Origin: Botryococcus braunii
Lineage: Eukaryota; Chlorophyta; Trebouxiophyceae
Reading direction: 5' to 3'
DNA: 42,500 bases
Assembly: GCA_002005505.1 (NCBI GenBank)
Contig: MVGU01000716.1
Span: forward strand, 162,501-205,000
Shown piece after piece: positions 29,473 through 42,500 of this stretch. Position 1 is the first letter of the stretch. Every line of letters starts with the position of its first letter. A program made the position numbers and the translations under genes. The notes beneath the pieces are model-generated. The model was not told the DNA's origin and did no database searches. It saw only the letters and a list, made by a program, of their open reading frames with translations.

Positions 29473-30952
29473 TTCGAAGTAATCTCCGACTCACTGCGGA
29501 ATCCCTTGCAACGTATGCTACCGCGTTACGGAAACCTAGTGCCCCCTGTCTGACCGCGACTAGTTGTCCCTTGCAAAGGAGGTGATTCAAGACTGTTGCT
29601 GTTTCATGTCTTCTGGAAACGAAAATGACATGAGATTAATTTGATTGTGAGACACAAACAGCATGAGTGTCGTGTCACTCTCAGTTGTATGTGCTCAAAG
29701 CTCACATCCTGCCAGACCGCGTCATTGTCAGTGCAACAAAGTTGCAGCCATACACCAACGTCCACAACCAAAATTATTGAAGCCGCAACTATGTAAGTGG
29801 TAAGAACAGAAATCCCTTAATCGGTGCTTGTACATCAGGTAAGAGCATTTGCTTTTCTACTCGACCGGGTCGAGTCGACCCAGCTGCTCCTGTTGAAGGT
29901 TCACTCGATTCAATTTTTTCGAACGCGCCTGTTTGTAAGCAGTCGAGTCACGTGCGCACGTGGACTTCAAGCCTTGAAGTTCAACTTGCACTGTTCAAGG
30001 CCCCGAATGAAGCCTGAATATCATTGTCAATATCTAACTGTTAATAGAAGAAAGGAAGGAATGCTACATCCAGGATTATCATATACAATAGAATGGCAGT
30101 GGCTAGTCCGGGCTACCAAACAAATGCAAATTATTCTTCTCTAATTTCTAGAAATTAAGATCTTATTCTCGAGGGTAACGTGAATTTTTCCTCCTTGCGA
30201 GCTCTAGTCCGGATCCCTTTGGGACTTCCCCTTGTATACGCTCCCTAGATGTACCTAGGTTATCTTATAGGTTATCTTATCCGGCACATGAATAGTCGAG
30301 TAAGCTTCTCACATCATTGAGGCTATATGCTGGCCACATCCCTTGTTTTGAATGCTTGTTGCCAAGTGAACGGCTGATCTGCTGCAACTTCCTCCATTCT
30401 AAGTCCCTGGAAGCTAAACCGTCGCAGGATAATTTCAGAACTATCCTGAGTGTTTTAAACGTTGTGGCGGACCGATTTGGGCCTTTTTACTGCTGTGGGA
30501 AATCAGTAACGTTACTGGTTAACCACTGCCATGAATCTTGATTGAAGTTGTAGCCCTTCCCTTGGCAAAAGCCTTCTAAACAGGTGATGAAGGCAGCATA
30601 TGGCCCCCTTGATGCTGTGAGAACCTTACTTGGTAATTCATTCTTTTGTCGCGATTATCACAAGACCGTTTCTTTTGAACACCAGTCCTGTCGACTCTTA
30701 GCTTTCTTGAGGCGCGTCTAGCAAGGGACGCTCCGTATGGAAATCCCCGATTCTAATAAATGCATTATCATCGTAGCATAATCTGGATTAATAAGGTGAT
30801 ACCAGGGGCGGTTGCTTTTACGTGGGCCAGCCGTGCCACCCCTCCATCACTCTGGTGACTCAGCATTGCTGAGTCAGCAAAGGCTTCGATCGCCGGCAAG
30901 TCGATCCAGTCATCCGAGTTGTCCCTCGTGGGCCACGAGGGACAAGTCTTGG
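29473..30952. other. Spacer upstream of the Ser/Pro-rich gene
   Basis: This stretch should contain the promoter and 5' untranslated region of the minus-strand gene starting at 29472. The short frames on both strands carry no motifs or paired splice signals. Small structures seen are a 12-bp tandem repeat TAGGTTATCTTA at 30256-30279 and a near-palindrome at 30921-30943 just beside the retroelement end. Confidence 0.5.
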
Positions 30953-33240
30953 CTGGACAGATGTAGCTCCCGCGCTTCTTCCTTTTACAAGAGTGGTTTA
31001 AAAAAGACCAGCCCGATGTTCAAGGACCCAAACCCAAATGTTTCAAGCTGTGAGTCACACCCGCCGAGCCGCAAGTTGACCCACAGCAGCCGCAATAATG
31101 AAACTGACCCGTCGAATAACAAAATATGCCTCCACATCTTCTTGAGCAATGATCATCATGATGGCTTGGTTCAAAAGCCCCTGGAGCCTCTGCAACAAGG
31201 CCAGCGCATCAGCATGCAACCCTCCAAATGTTTCAAAAGCGAAGGCTTGGAAGGCAGCTGCTGACGCGACAACAAGACAGCATAGCGGGTCTGCTTGTCT
31301 TGAGCGGGGCGCGCGGCGGCCCCACCCGGCACGAAGTGCTGCAAGTTGGCCACGGTGAGCGGTGAGGAAAGAACGACGTTGATATAGAGGTCACGCCCCT
31401 CCTCCCACGCGTGGAGGCGAAGGTCTGCGCGATGGCCAGGGACAGGGGTGGGAAAGGCGGGCTCCCGGGTGACCCGCTGATGAGCAGATGTAAGGACAGC
31501 ATCGAGACCGCTACGAACGGAGTAATGGCGGCCGACAGTTGCCACATCCCCCCCGGAAGTGCAGTGGACAGCATGGTCACCCCAGACATCCAACTCCCTC
31601 AAGCACCACGGGCATTGGGAGCTCTGCTGGAAGATGGGGATCAAGAGCTGATATTGAAGGCAGCAACGGAACGACTCAGGGGGCATTGTCTGCTGCAAAT
31701 GGGGGACTGGGAGAGCCAGCAGCCAATCAGAAGCTCCCGGCTGTGTAAGAGATTGGAGCACAGCACGGTCGCTATCCGAGAGAGCAGGGTCATGGAAAAC
31801 CTCCCGGTATGCGCGCTGATACAATTGTACGGGTTTGGACAGCCGGGCTTGCACTTTGCTGCGGAAAAAATCCGGCTTCTCGAGCGCCGCATCTAAATCT
31901 GGGACAAAGGCGCAGTAGTCAGCCTTGGCAGCTAGGGCAGCGGGGACAGGAGGGGCAGTGGATGTCCCGAGAAGCCGGTCCTGAAGGGGGGCTGTCTGCG
32001 GGACGGAGGCAAGATAGGCACAAGGCAGAAGGGATCCCGGAAGTGGCCTTAGTGACCCCTAGACCCCCTGGGCAATAGGCAAGCCAGCCAAAGTTTGCTG
32101 CAAAGGGCCAAAACCACCACCACCAGCTGTGACAATGGATTGGAGGACCTAGGTTTGGAGCATATCAAAGGTCACTAAAGCTTGCTCAGCTGCAGCTGGC
32201 GGCATGGTCCGAGCTGTGAAAACCACCTTAAGGTCCCAAGGCTTGCAGGTCCCAAGGCAACTGCGAAGCAAGAGAGGCTCTGGTTGGGGGTGGCGGGGAA
32301 TCGGCAAACGCTGGAGCGAGGCTGCCACGGCATCAACGTGCGCCTGGGCTACGTGCGTACTCGACTGACACGGTGACCGCCGCCCCCAACACGATCAAAC
32401 CAGCACGAGTTTCATAGACGAAGCCAGAGGGAACCCATCTAAATGCTGAGGGAGCGGGCGCGGCGACCACACACGGCACTTGTGGGGGTTGAGGCTCAAG
32501 CCATATGCGGGGTCCGGTCAACAAGCAATTGGACTGCCTGCTGCGCTGCGGGCACGGAACCAACGAGCGTGCCGTCATCCAGATACAACCCTTGGTGTAC
32601 GTCGGGACACGGAGGAGTGGCTGGACAGTGAGCGCAAAAAGCAGCGGAGAGAGGGGGTCCCCTAGCTGGACCCCAGTTGTGGAGTCCACGACACGGGGCT
32701 CAACATACTGATGGGCCGCGCAGCCGTACGTCGTCGCCACATACAGCCAGATGCTGGGGCAATGGAGGGCGACTTCCCCAAGCATGCGGTTGCGGTCGAC
32801 CGTATTGAAAGCATTCTGGAAGTCAAGCTGACAACGACGAGGTCGGGGGAATCTTGCTGATGTGCCGCCATGCAGTTGAGGGCATGGACGAGGCCTTTTG
32901 CACCCCCTCGGACTCCAACCCCAACTTGGTGTGGCTGCAAATACTCACTGACAGCGGGCAAGATGGCTGCAACAGCTATCTTGGAAACCAGACGGCGCAG
33001 GGTGAGCCCCACTGCAATGGGCCGGATACCCCCATTGGGCTTTGAATTCAAGAGAGGGGTGCGCACCATCATGATGGGAGCGCCTTCTGTTGCTTCTTCT
33101 CCTTGTCGTCCGTCCCCTCCGAGGGAGCAGAGGGGACAAAAATTATGGAGCACTCACTGGCACTAGATTTGCTAGGACTCTGGTCGGCAAGCAAGGGAAC
33201 TGGCTGAGTTGGCTGCCATGCGCATCTCATCACAGGGGGT
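30953..33240 (-). mobile_element. Broken non-LTR retrotransposon (LINE) with reverse transcriptase, copy A
   Basis: Read on the minus strand, 33153-32333 contains reverse transcriptase blocks: SKPNGGIRPIAVG (template grip), a QVGVGVRGGAKGLVHAL segment, then DFQNAFNTV and GVQLGDPLSPLLF. The catalytic YLDD is encoded at 32574-32585. These blocks lie in different frames, so at least two frameshifts break the domain (near 32835 and between 32700 and 32590). An in-frame stop lies near 32055. Downstream, 31854-31171 is an open 227-codon segment with the C-terminal region of such elements, including a C-x2-C...H-x4-C knuckle (CPWC, HAVHC). The 3' end is near 30953, as judged from copy B. The element is dead. 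No poly-A tail or target-site duplication was found. Confidence 0.8.
31171..31854 (-). pseudogene. C-terminal segment of LINE copy A polyprotein
   Basis: The longest intact piece of the element (227 codons), in frame with sequence upstream to about 32040. It carries the CPWC and HAVHC knuckle residues, then RHYSVRSGLDAVL and PGHRADLRLHAWEEG, typical of the region after the reverse transcriptase in plant and algal LINEs. It ends in CMLMRWPCCRGSRGF, a peptide repeated in copy B. Confidence 0.7.
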
Positions 33241-33305
33241 TGAAGTCGGCTATGCATTTGTAAGTGCAAGATGGGGGCAATGTTCTACATCCAATATTTA
33301 CCGTG

Positions 33306-33556
<251 letters not shown>

Positions 33557-34399
33557 ATGTGTGTGCGGCGCCCACGCGATGGGACCCCCCCCCCCCGGGG
33601 GTGTAAAGAGGGGCCCCCGGGGCGTGGGGGGAGATACGAATAGGGTTGGTCGTCGTGTTTGTGATGAACCCTTCCCGAGGCATCCGGTAGAACTGTAGGA
33701 GCTCCCGCTTTTGGAAGTCTGTAGTGGCTCTCCCAGCAGACCACTTGCATGTACGCATTCAGAGGGACTCCTGCTTCCATGGCGGCACGACTTGCTCTCC
33801 GCCATCAGCAGCGTCATTTACGTTTGCCCTTCAGCGCGTAGGGTACTCCTGTGAGCTGGATTGTCATGGGGCGCATCCCATCCCGTTGATAGGGATACCT
33901 TTTTAGCACTCATCACGCAGGCCAATTCCCTCCCTGTGGCCTCTCTCAAAGGATCCATGCCTCCCCTCGCTTAGCCCCGTAGCCCCGGATCCTGTAGCAT
34001 TTCCTAGGGTATAATGCTCTAGTGGTCCTTGGCATTGCTCTATGACTTGCCTTGAGATTTTGGTTCGCAGTACAACCTCGCTCAGGTAGTTCGCTCGGTT
34101 GCCCGACTACGCGTCAGTGGCAGTACAATATAATTCAATCCACCCTGGGTTTAAGGGTGGGCTTGCGAATCATTCATGTAACTTTTTTTCCGTGCTCACC
34201 ACGAACGGCCTCATTGTCTCTAAAACCTCATCCGCTCAGTTATCCTACAGATCCCCAGCTCCTTACATCACGGTGGTTTGCTCGCCCTACTTAGACTCAC
34301 GAGTCATTGATCAACGCTCCCGCCTCTTTTATCTTTCTCTTGATGTTGGCAAGCTTCGGCTCTCTAGGGAGCTATCAGGTTTCGTCTTGGTGTTCATGG

Positions 34400-34640
34400 C
34401 CTTCCAATTGATGTGGGACGCTGGCAACAGATTCCACGTGTGTACGTACGTGAACGTCTCCTGGCCAGCGCCTGTGTGATATGTGTTGTTCCGCTCTTGG
34501 TGATGAACACCACTTTGTTTTTCACTGCCCCCAGGGGTAAGCTTAAGAGCCGGCCTTCTCTTACCCCTGTACACATGTGCGAGACCGCTATCCGCAGTTG
34601 TTCTCTAGTCCCTCTGGGTCTCTTAAACATTAGGGCAGTT
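34400..34640 (+). mobile_element. Relic of a second, unrelated LINE (C-terminal end)
   Basis: The plus strand encodes VYVRERLL, then in another frame RLCDMCCSALGDEHHFVFHC, then in a third place RDRYPQLFSSPSGSLKH. This is the order and spacing of the C-terminal C-x2-C...H-x4-C knuckle and following helix found in many plant and algal LINEs. Frames change between the blocks and stops interrupt them. Sequence upstream to about 33650 may belong to it, but I see no reverse transcriptase there. Confidence 0.55.
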
Positions 34641-34851
34641 AACGTTCATTTGGCACACTGATTTACGTGTGGTTGTATCGATGAATGATATTATTCATTA
34701 CGGATGCATCCTCCCTCCCCTGAAGCTTTTCTTTTGCTCGAGCTCCATTGTGTTTCCAGAATTCGCCCGGATCCGGTTACCTCGCGTGGCCCGCGTTGTT
34801 TTGCTTTGGCTCGTGAGCGTGTTGTGGACGCCTTATCATGCCCCAATAGCT

Positions 34852-35215
34852 GGACAGATGTAACTAGTTCTTCCTTCGTTTTACAGGCGGAGTAAAACAA
34901 ACAGCCCAACGTTCAAAGACCCACGTGGGCACAGCCAAATGTTCCAAGCTGTAACTCACATCTGACAAGCAGCCAGCTGGCGACCCACAGCGGCTGCAAT
35001 AATGAAACTGCAATCAGCTGCAGTCGGCTGACCCAACGCATGCATCATATGACAAAATTTCCATCCACAATTTTCCTGTGCAAAAATGGCTTGCAAGTTG
35101 CAACCAATTGGTTCAAAGGCCCCTGGTCCAGGGGCCCTGGAGCCTCTGCAACAAGGCCAGCGCATCAGCATGCAAACGTTCAAAAGTTCCAAATGAACAG
35201 GTTTGGAAGGCCACG
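34852..35215 (-). mobile_element. 5'-truncated copy B of the LINE at 30953-33240
   Basis: From CTGGACAGATGTA (34850) to the GGTTTGGAAGGC stretch (about 35210) this region matches 30953-31255 with substitutions and small insertions. Shared blocks include GCAATAATGAAACTG and GGAGCCTCTGCAACAAGG. The encoded peptide CMLMRWPCCRGSR is the same as in copy A. Only the last 360 bases (end of the ORF and 3' untranslated region) are present, the usual result of incomplete reverse transcription. Confidence 0.8.
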
Positions 35216-35997
35216 GGCGGTAGTTGTTCAACCCGTCCCTGGAAGATGCGGCCCAACTGTTAGCGGCTGGGTAGTGCCCATATGCCTACTACCCATCCGG
35301 TACCGCCGAGTATAGCTGGTGGTCCGAAGAAAGATGCTTTGACATTGCTGAAATGTGGTATTACAGGCTGCCGTTCCTGGCAGCCCATGCAATCTAGACA
35401 ACAGCAATCTTCCTTTTGCCCACTAAACACTGGATTTGTCCTGTACACAACCTTGCAGAACTATTCAAGTGTTACGGTAACGTTACAACGTTGTCAATAT
35501 GACCCTAACCCACGCATGCACAAGCTTCTTGTTGCATGTAAACGGGACCTTCTGGGGCATGATGCTGGCCACGTCTACCCCAGGACTCCCACTTAAACTC
35601 CCAGTCACAGGTACGGACCTGAGAAACCAAAACTTACAGCATACTAGTCCCCATAATTATATTGTGTAGAGGTGTTGGTAAAGGGGCTTTTCCTTATCCG
35701 GATGACGTAGGTGTGATTGGGGGTGGGAGGGGGGGGGGTGTACATGTATGTCTGGGGATCCATGTCACATCCTCATTCCAGGGTTTCGAAGGGTTTCCTT
35801 ATTGCTCGACTTATCCACGGGGGGAAGGGTGAATAACCTATATAGCCCGGCGGGCCCGGGCAAAAAAATTACAGCCACGGAGTCACACTGCCGGGAGTAT
35901 TGGGGTGGGAGTTCAGGGCTCTCGCCCCCGTCTTCCTTTTCCTAAGTGTAGAGGTGGGAGCTGGAGGGCTTACGCCCCCCATCTTCCTTTTCCAAAG
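35216..35997. other. Spacer with duplicated pyrimidine tract
   Basis: No exon is convincing. At 35905-35948 and 35953-36000 two imperfect copies of a 45-base unit follow each other. Each contains GGTGGGAG, a GCCCCC-rich run and CTTCCTTTTCC. The second copy ends in CAAAG, the proposed acceptor of the next exon. Confidence 0.5.
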
Positions 35998-39879
<3,882 letters not shown>

Positions 39880-39908
39880 TAAGTCCTCGCAGGTGTTGGA
39901 CTTGCCTG

Positions 39909-40129
<221 letters not shown>

Positions 40130-40132
<3 letters not shown>

Positions 40133-41340
40133 TTGCGCATGCATGTGCCTGACAAGGATTGGGGATTAGAGGAGAGGGAGAAAGGGGATGGGATTTGGGA
40201 AGCACAGGGGGAAAGGAAGTGAAAAGAGCCACACATATACTTTCATAATGAATTGATACAGTGGCTAGTTGTCCATGAGAAGAGTGGTGTGCGTACATGC
40301 AGGGGGTGCCAGCACCAAGCGCGCCGCCCCTTCCAGAGTTTGCACTCCCCTTGAGCCAGCAGGCCTCAGTTTCCCCCATCGTAGGGTTAGGGCACGACAG
40401 ACAGAAACCTGAATTTTCCAAAATCCTCGTGTAGTATCTGTTTCTATCTCGCATTTGTCAAACCTTGAGCTGCACCTGCAGCAGTACAGCGCAAGAGGGG
40501 CATGGTTATTTAATTATATCTGTAATCCTTTATCATGCCCGTTCATCCTCAGTAGGCCTACTCATCTAGACCTGGCATCCTGGGGACGTGCCACGATAGC
40601 TTTGGTGTACCACGAGGTTTGGGGACTCCCCAATGGGGATCCTGTTGTACTTGCAATATACTGCAATGTTACAGTACATTTTTAAATTTCTGCAATTGTC
40701 TATGCCAATAATTCTTATGTAATGTTGTATATTCATATATTGTATATGCAATTGTATATGCTTATAAGGACAAATATTATGCAACTTTATGTGCTAATTC
40801 GGTTCAGCGGGCGGAGATTGCATCCACATTCCGTCTGTTGCATACGCATAAAATTTGAACAGTGAGCGCATTGTATTTGCAAAGAGAGCGTACAGTCCTT
40901 TTTATATACTAATTCAGTTCGTCCTGTCTGGTTTCTTTTGCGTTGGAATTTGTGCAAAGTTGCTTGTCGTACATAATTGAGAAAAGTGTTTTTCTCAACT
41001 ATGCTAGCAGGTTTATGACACTAGCCTCATCGATGGCACAACAATTTCTAACAGGTCCTTTGGGTTTCAAGTGTTAGCTAACTATGGAGTGGTGTGTGGT
41101 ATCCAATTATCAGAAACACTCCATGCACTTGCTTCATGCAACTTGTGATGCAAGGTTGCTGTACATCACGCTTGTACCACATGTAATCTGCATCGATGAT
41201 ATCCCATGTGATCTCCAGCCTTTCTCCTGCTGTCATTAACCCGTAATTTCTCACACTTCATTGATTTACTAACTTTGCAAACTGGAGAGTGAGAACTGAA
41301 GGGGGCCAGGCATGTATTTGTGGGGGAGGGAGTGAGAGAG
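40130..41340. other. AT-rich stretch without recognisable gene
   Basis: 40660-41280 is AT-rich with repeated TGTATA/ATATG words. Short frames such as 40455-40685 (+) carry no motif. A continuation of the upstream Ser/Pro-rich gene may start near 40480 after CACCTGCAG, but I cannot show it. Confidence 0.4.
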
Positions 41341-41344
41341 AGGG

Positions 41345-41500
<156 letters not shown>

Positions 41501-41669
41501 GAGATCCTCATCCAGAAGGTCCCAAAAAACCACGAATCCGACCCCAGCACTTAGCCGTTTCGAACCCGACCGTAGTCACTGCAGTTACACCGGTGGTACA
41601 AGAGACTTTCCATACGTAAGAGTCCTGTGAGGATATGAGCATGCGGTCAAACAAGATCGGGAAAACTAG

Positions 41670-41936
41670 GTGAAAGGCTTGGCGGCGCTTTACCTGGGAA
41701 AGAGTACATGCATGTACTTTTCAAACTCCCGGCTTCGAATGCAAAACATGTACGTGTCTAAATACGGACGAAAGGGGTTTATTTTTCTCAACAAAGGACT
41801 TCATGTGTTCCGAATGGATCCAACTATTATGGCTAAGCTTAACAAGAGCATGAAGGAGTTTCAAAACCTTGCAATTGCAACTTTCGTGCTGGCCCCATGG
41901 GGCATGTCGGGAGTTACGGAGCTAAATGGATATATA
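41670..41936 (+). CDS. Weak candidate ORF or exon
   Basis: An open stretch before the GT array reads KYGRKGFIFLNKGLHVF then TIMAKLNKSMKEFQNLA, with plausible amphipathic character. There is no stop before the repeat and no clear splice pair. It lies opposite in strand to the exon at 42168-42500. I do not recognise it, and it may be chance. Confidence 0.2.
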
Positions 41937-41939
41937 TGG

Positions 41940-42042
<103 letters not shown>

Positions 42043-42167
42043 ATACATAATATAATGTAGCTCTATATAGGTGTACATGCGTAGGAAGGTAAATACACCA
42101 TATATACACCCTGAATACATGTACACCTCTATATACATGTACGTTGGCATTGCATGTCCTGGCAACA

Positions 42168-42500
42168 TCAGCCTGTAACGCTCCGACCACCAAACTTGTC
42201 TGAACACCTTCGTAAGTCCTGGAGCATCCATGGAAGCTTTTCTATGTGTTTTTCGAAGTACCCCCTGAAGCTGACCCCCATTGAATCGTCCCGATCGTAG
42301 TCATCGGTCAATAGTGCAGGCTTCACGAACTTGTCTGATCTGTGCAACGCGTTCTTTTTTGCCTTTTCTTGTCCTAGATCTGCGAACGCTGTGAGGGTTT
42401 CACATAATAGTTTCAAGGCTTCTTCTGACAATAAGTTGGAGTTGGACTCAACGTTCTCGGACGTCGAATTTCCAGCGTCTTCGAGTGCTGAGACTCCTGC
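42168..42500 (-). CDS. Exon of an unidentified gene, cut by the right window edge
   Basis: The minus strand is open from the window edge (reading in with AGVSALEDAGNSTSENVE) through EEALKLLCETLTAFADLG, KNALHRSDKFVKPALL and VSFRGYFEKHIEKLPWMLQD to a stop at 42168. A donor CGAAG|GTGTTC near 42205 would be a natural exon end just before the frame loses its coding look. The peptide is helical and charged. No family is recognised, and the gene's 5' part lies outside the window. Confidence 0.5.
   Translation of the reverse strand, partial: AGVSALEDAGNSTSENVESNSNLLSEEALKLLCETLTAFADLGQEKAKKNALHRSDKFVKPALLTDDYDRDDSMGVSFRGYFEKHIEKLPWMLQDLRRCSDKFGGRSVTG

Overview
The window is nuclear DNA of a eukaryote, most likely a green alga. 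Every recognisable gene is split by spliceosomal introns with GT-AG ends. Many introns start GTGCGT, GTGCGC or GTGCCC, a start common in green algae. The best gene is a secreted beta-galactosidase related to plant and animal GH35 enzymes. I cannot name the species. More than twenty long dinucleotide arrays (AC/GT and AG/CT) and many poly-C/poly-G tracts lie in introns and spacers, and most long open frames seen in them are artefacts of the repeats.

Layout, left to right. 133-324 (-): a small ankyrin-repeat reading frame. 1900-13471 (-): a complete 16-exon GH35 beta-galactosidase gene. I assembled it exon by exon with matching phases into 739 codons; it has a signal-like N-terminus and both catalytic glutamates. 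13472-14204: a 733-bp spacer between divergent gene starts. 14205-21381 (+): a gene for an unidentified helical protein, with at least nine exons, most of them phase-compatible. 21586-29472 (-): an 11-exon gene for a huge (about 1,690 residue) Ser/Pro-rich, probably disordered protein. It ends tail to tail, 204 bp from its neighbour. 30953-35215: a retrotransposon graveyard with a broken non-LTR element (-), a 5'-truncated second copy of the same family, and the relic of a different non-LTR element (+). 35998-39879 (+): a chain of phase-compatible exons for an unidentified, partly Ser/Pro-rich protein, with less certain ends. 42168-42500 (-): an exon of a gene that runs off the right edge.

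The genes look like unrelated housekeeping or secretory genes, and I see no operon-like system. The most interesting material is in the introns. It includes a 75-nt near-perfect hairpin in a beta-galactosidase intron and a pair of phase-compatible alternative terminal exons in another intron of that gene. One intron is of the GC-AG class. Complementary repeat arrays either bracket one exon or sit next to both splice sites of one intron. All splice models are read by eye from sequence, without transcript data.
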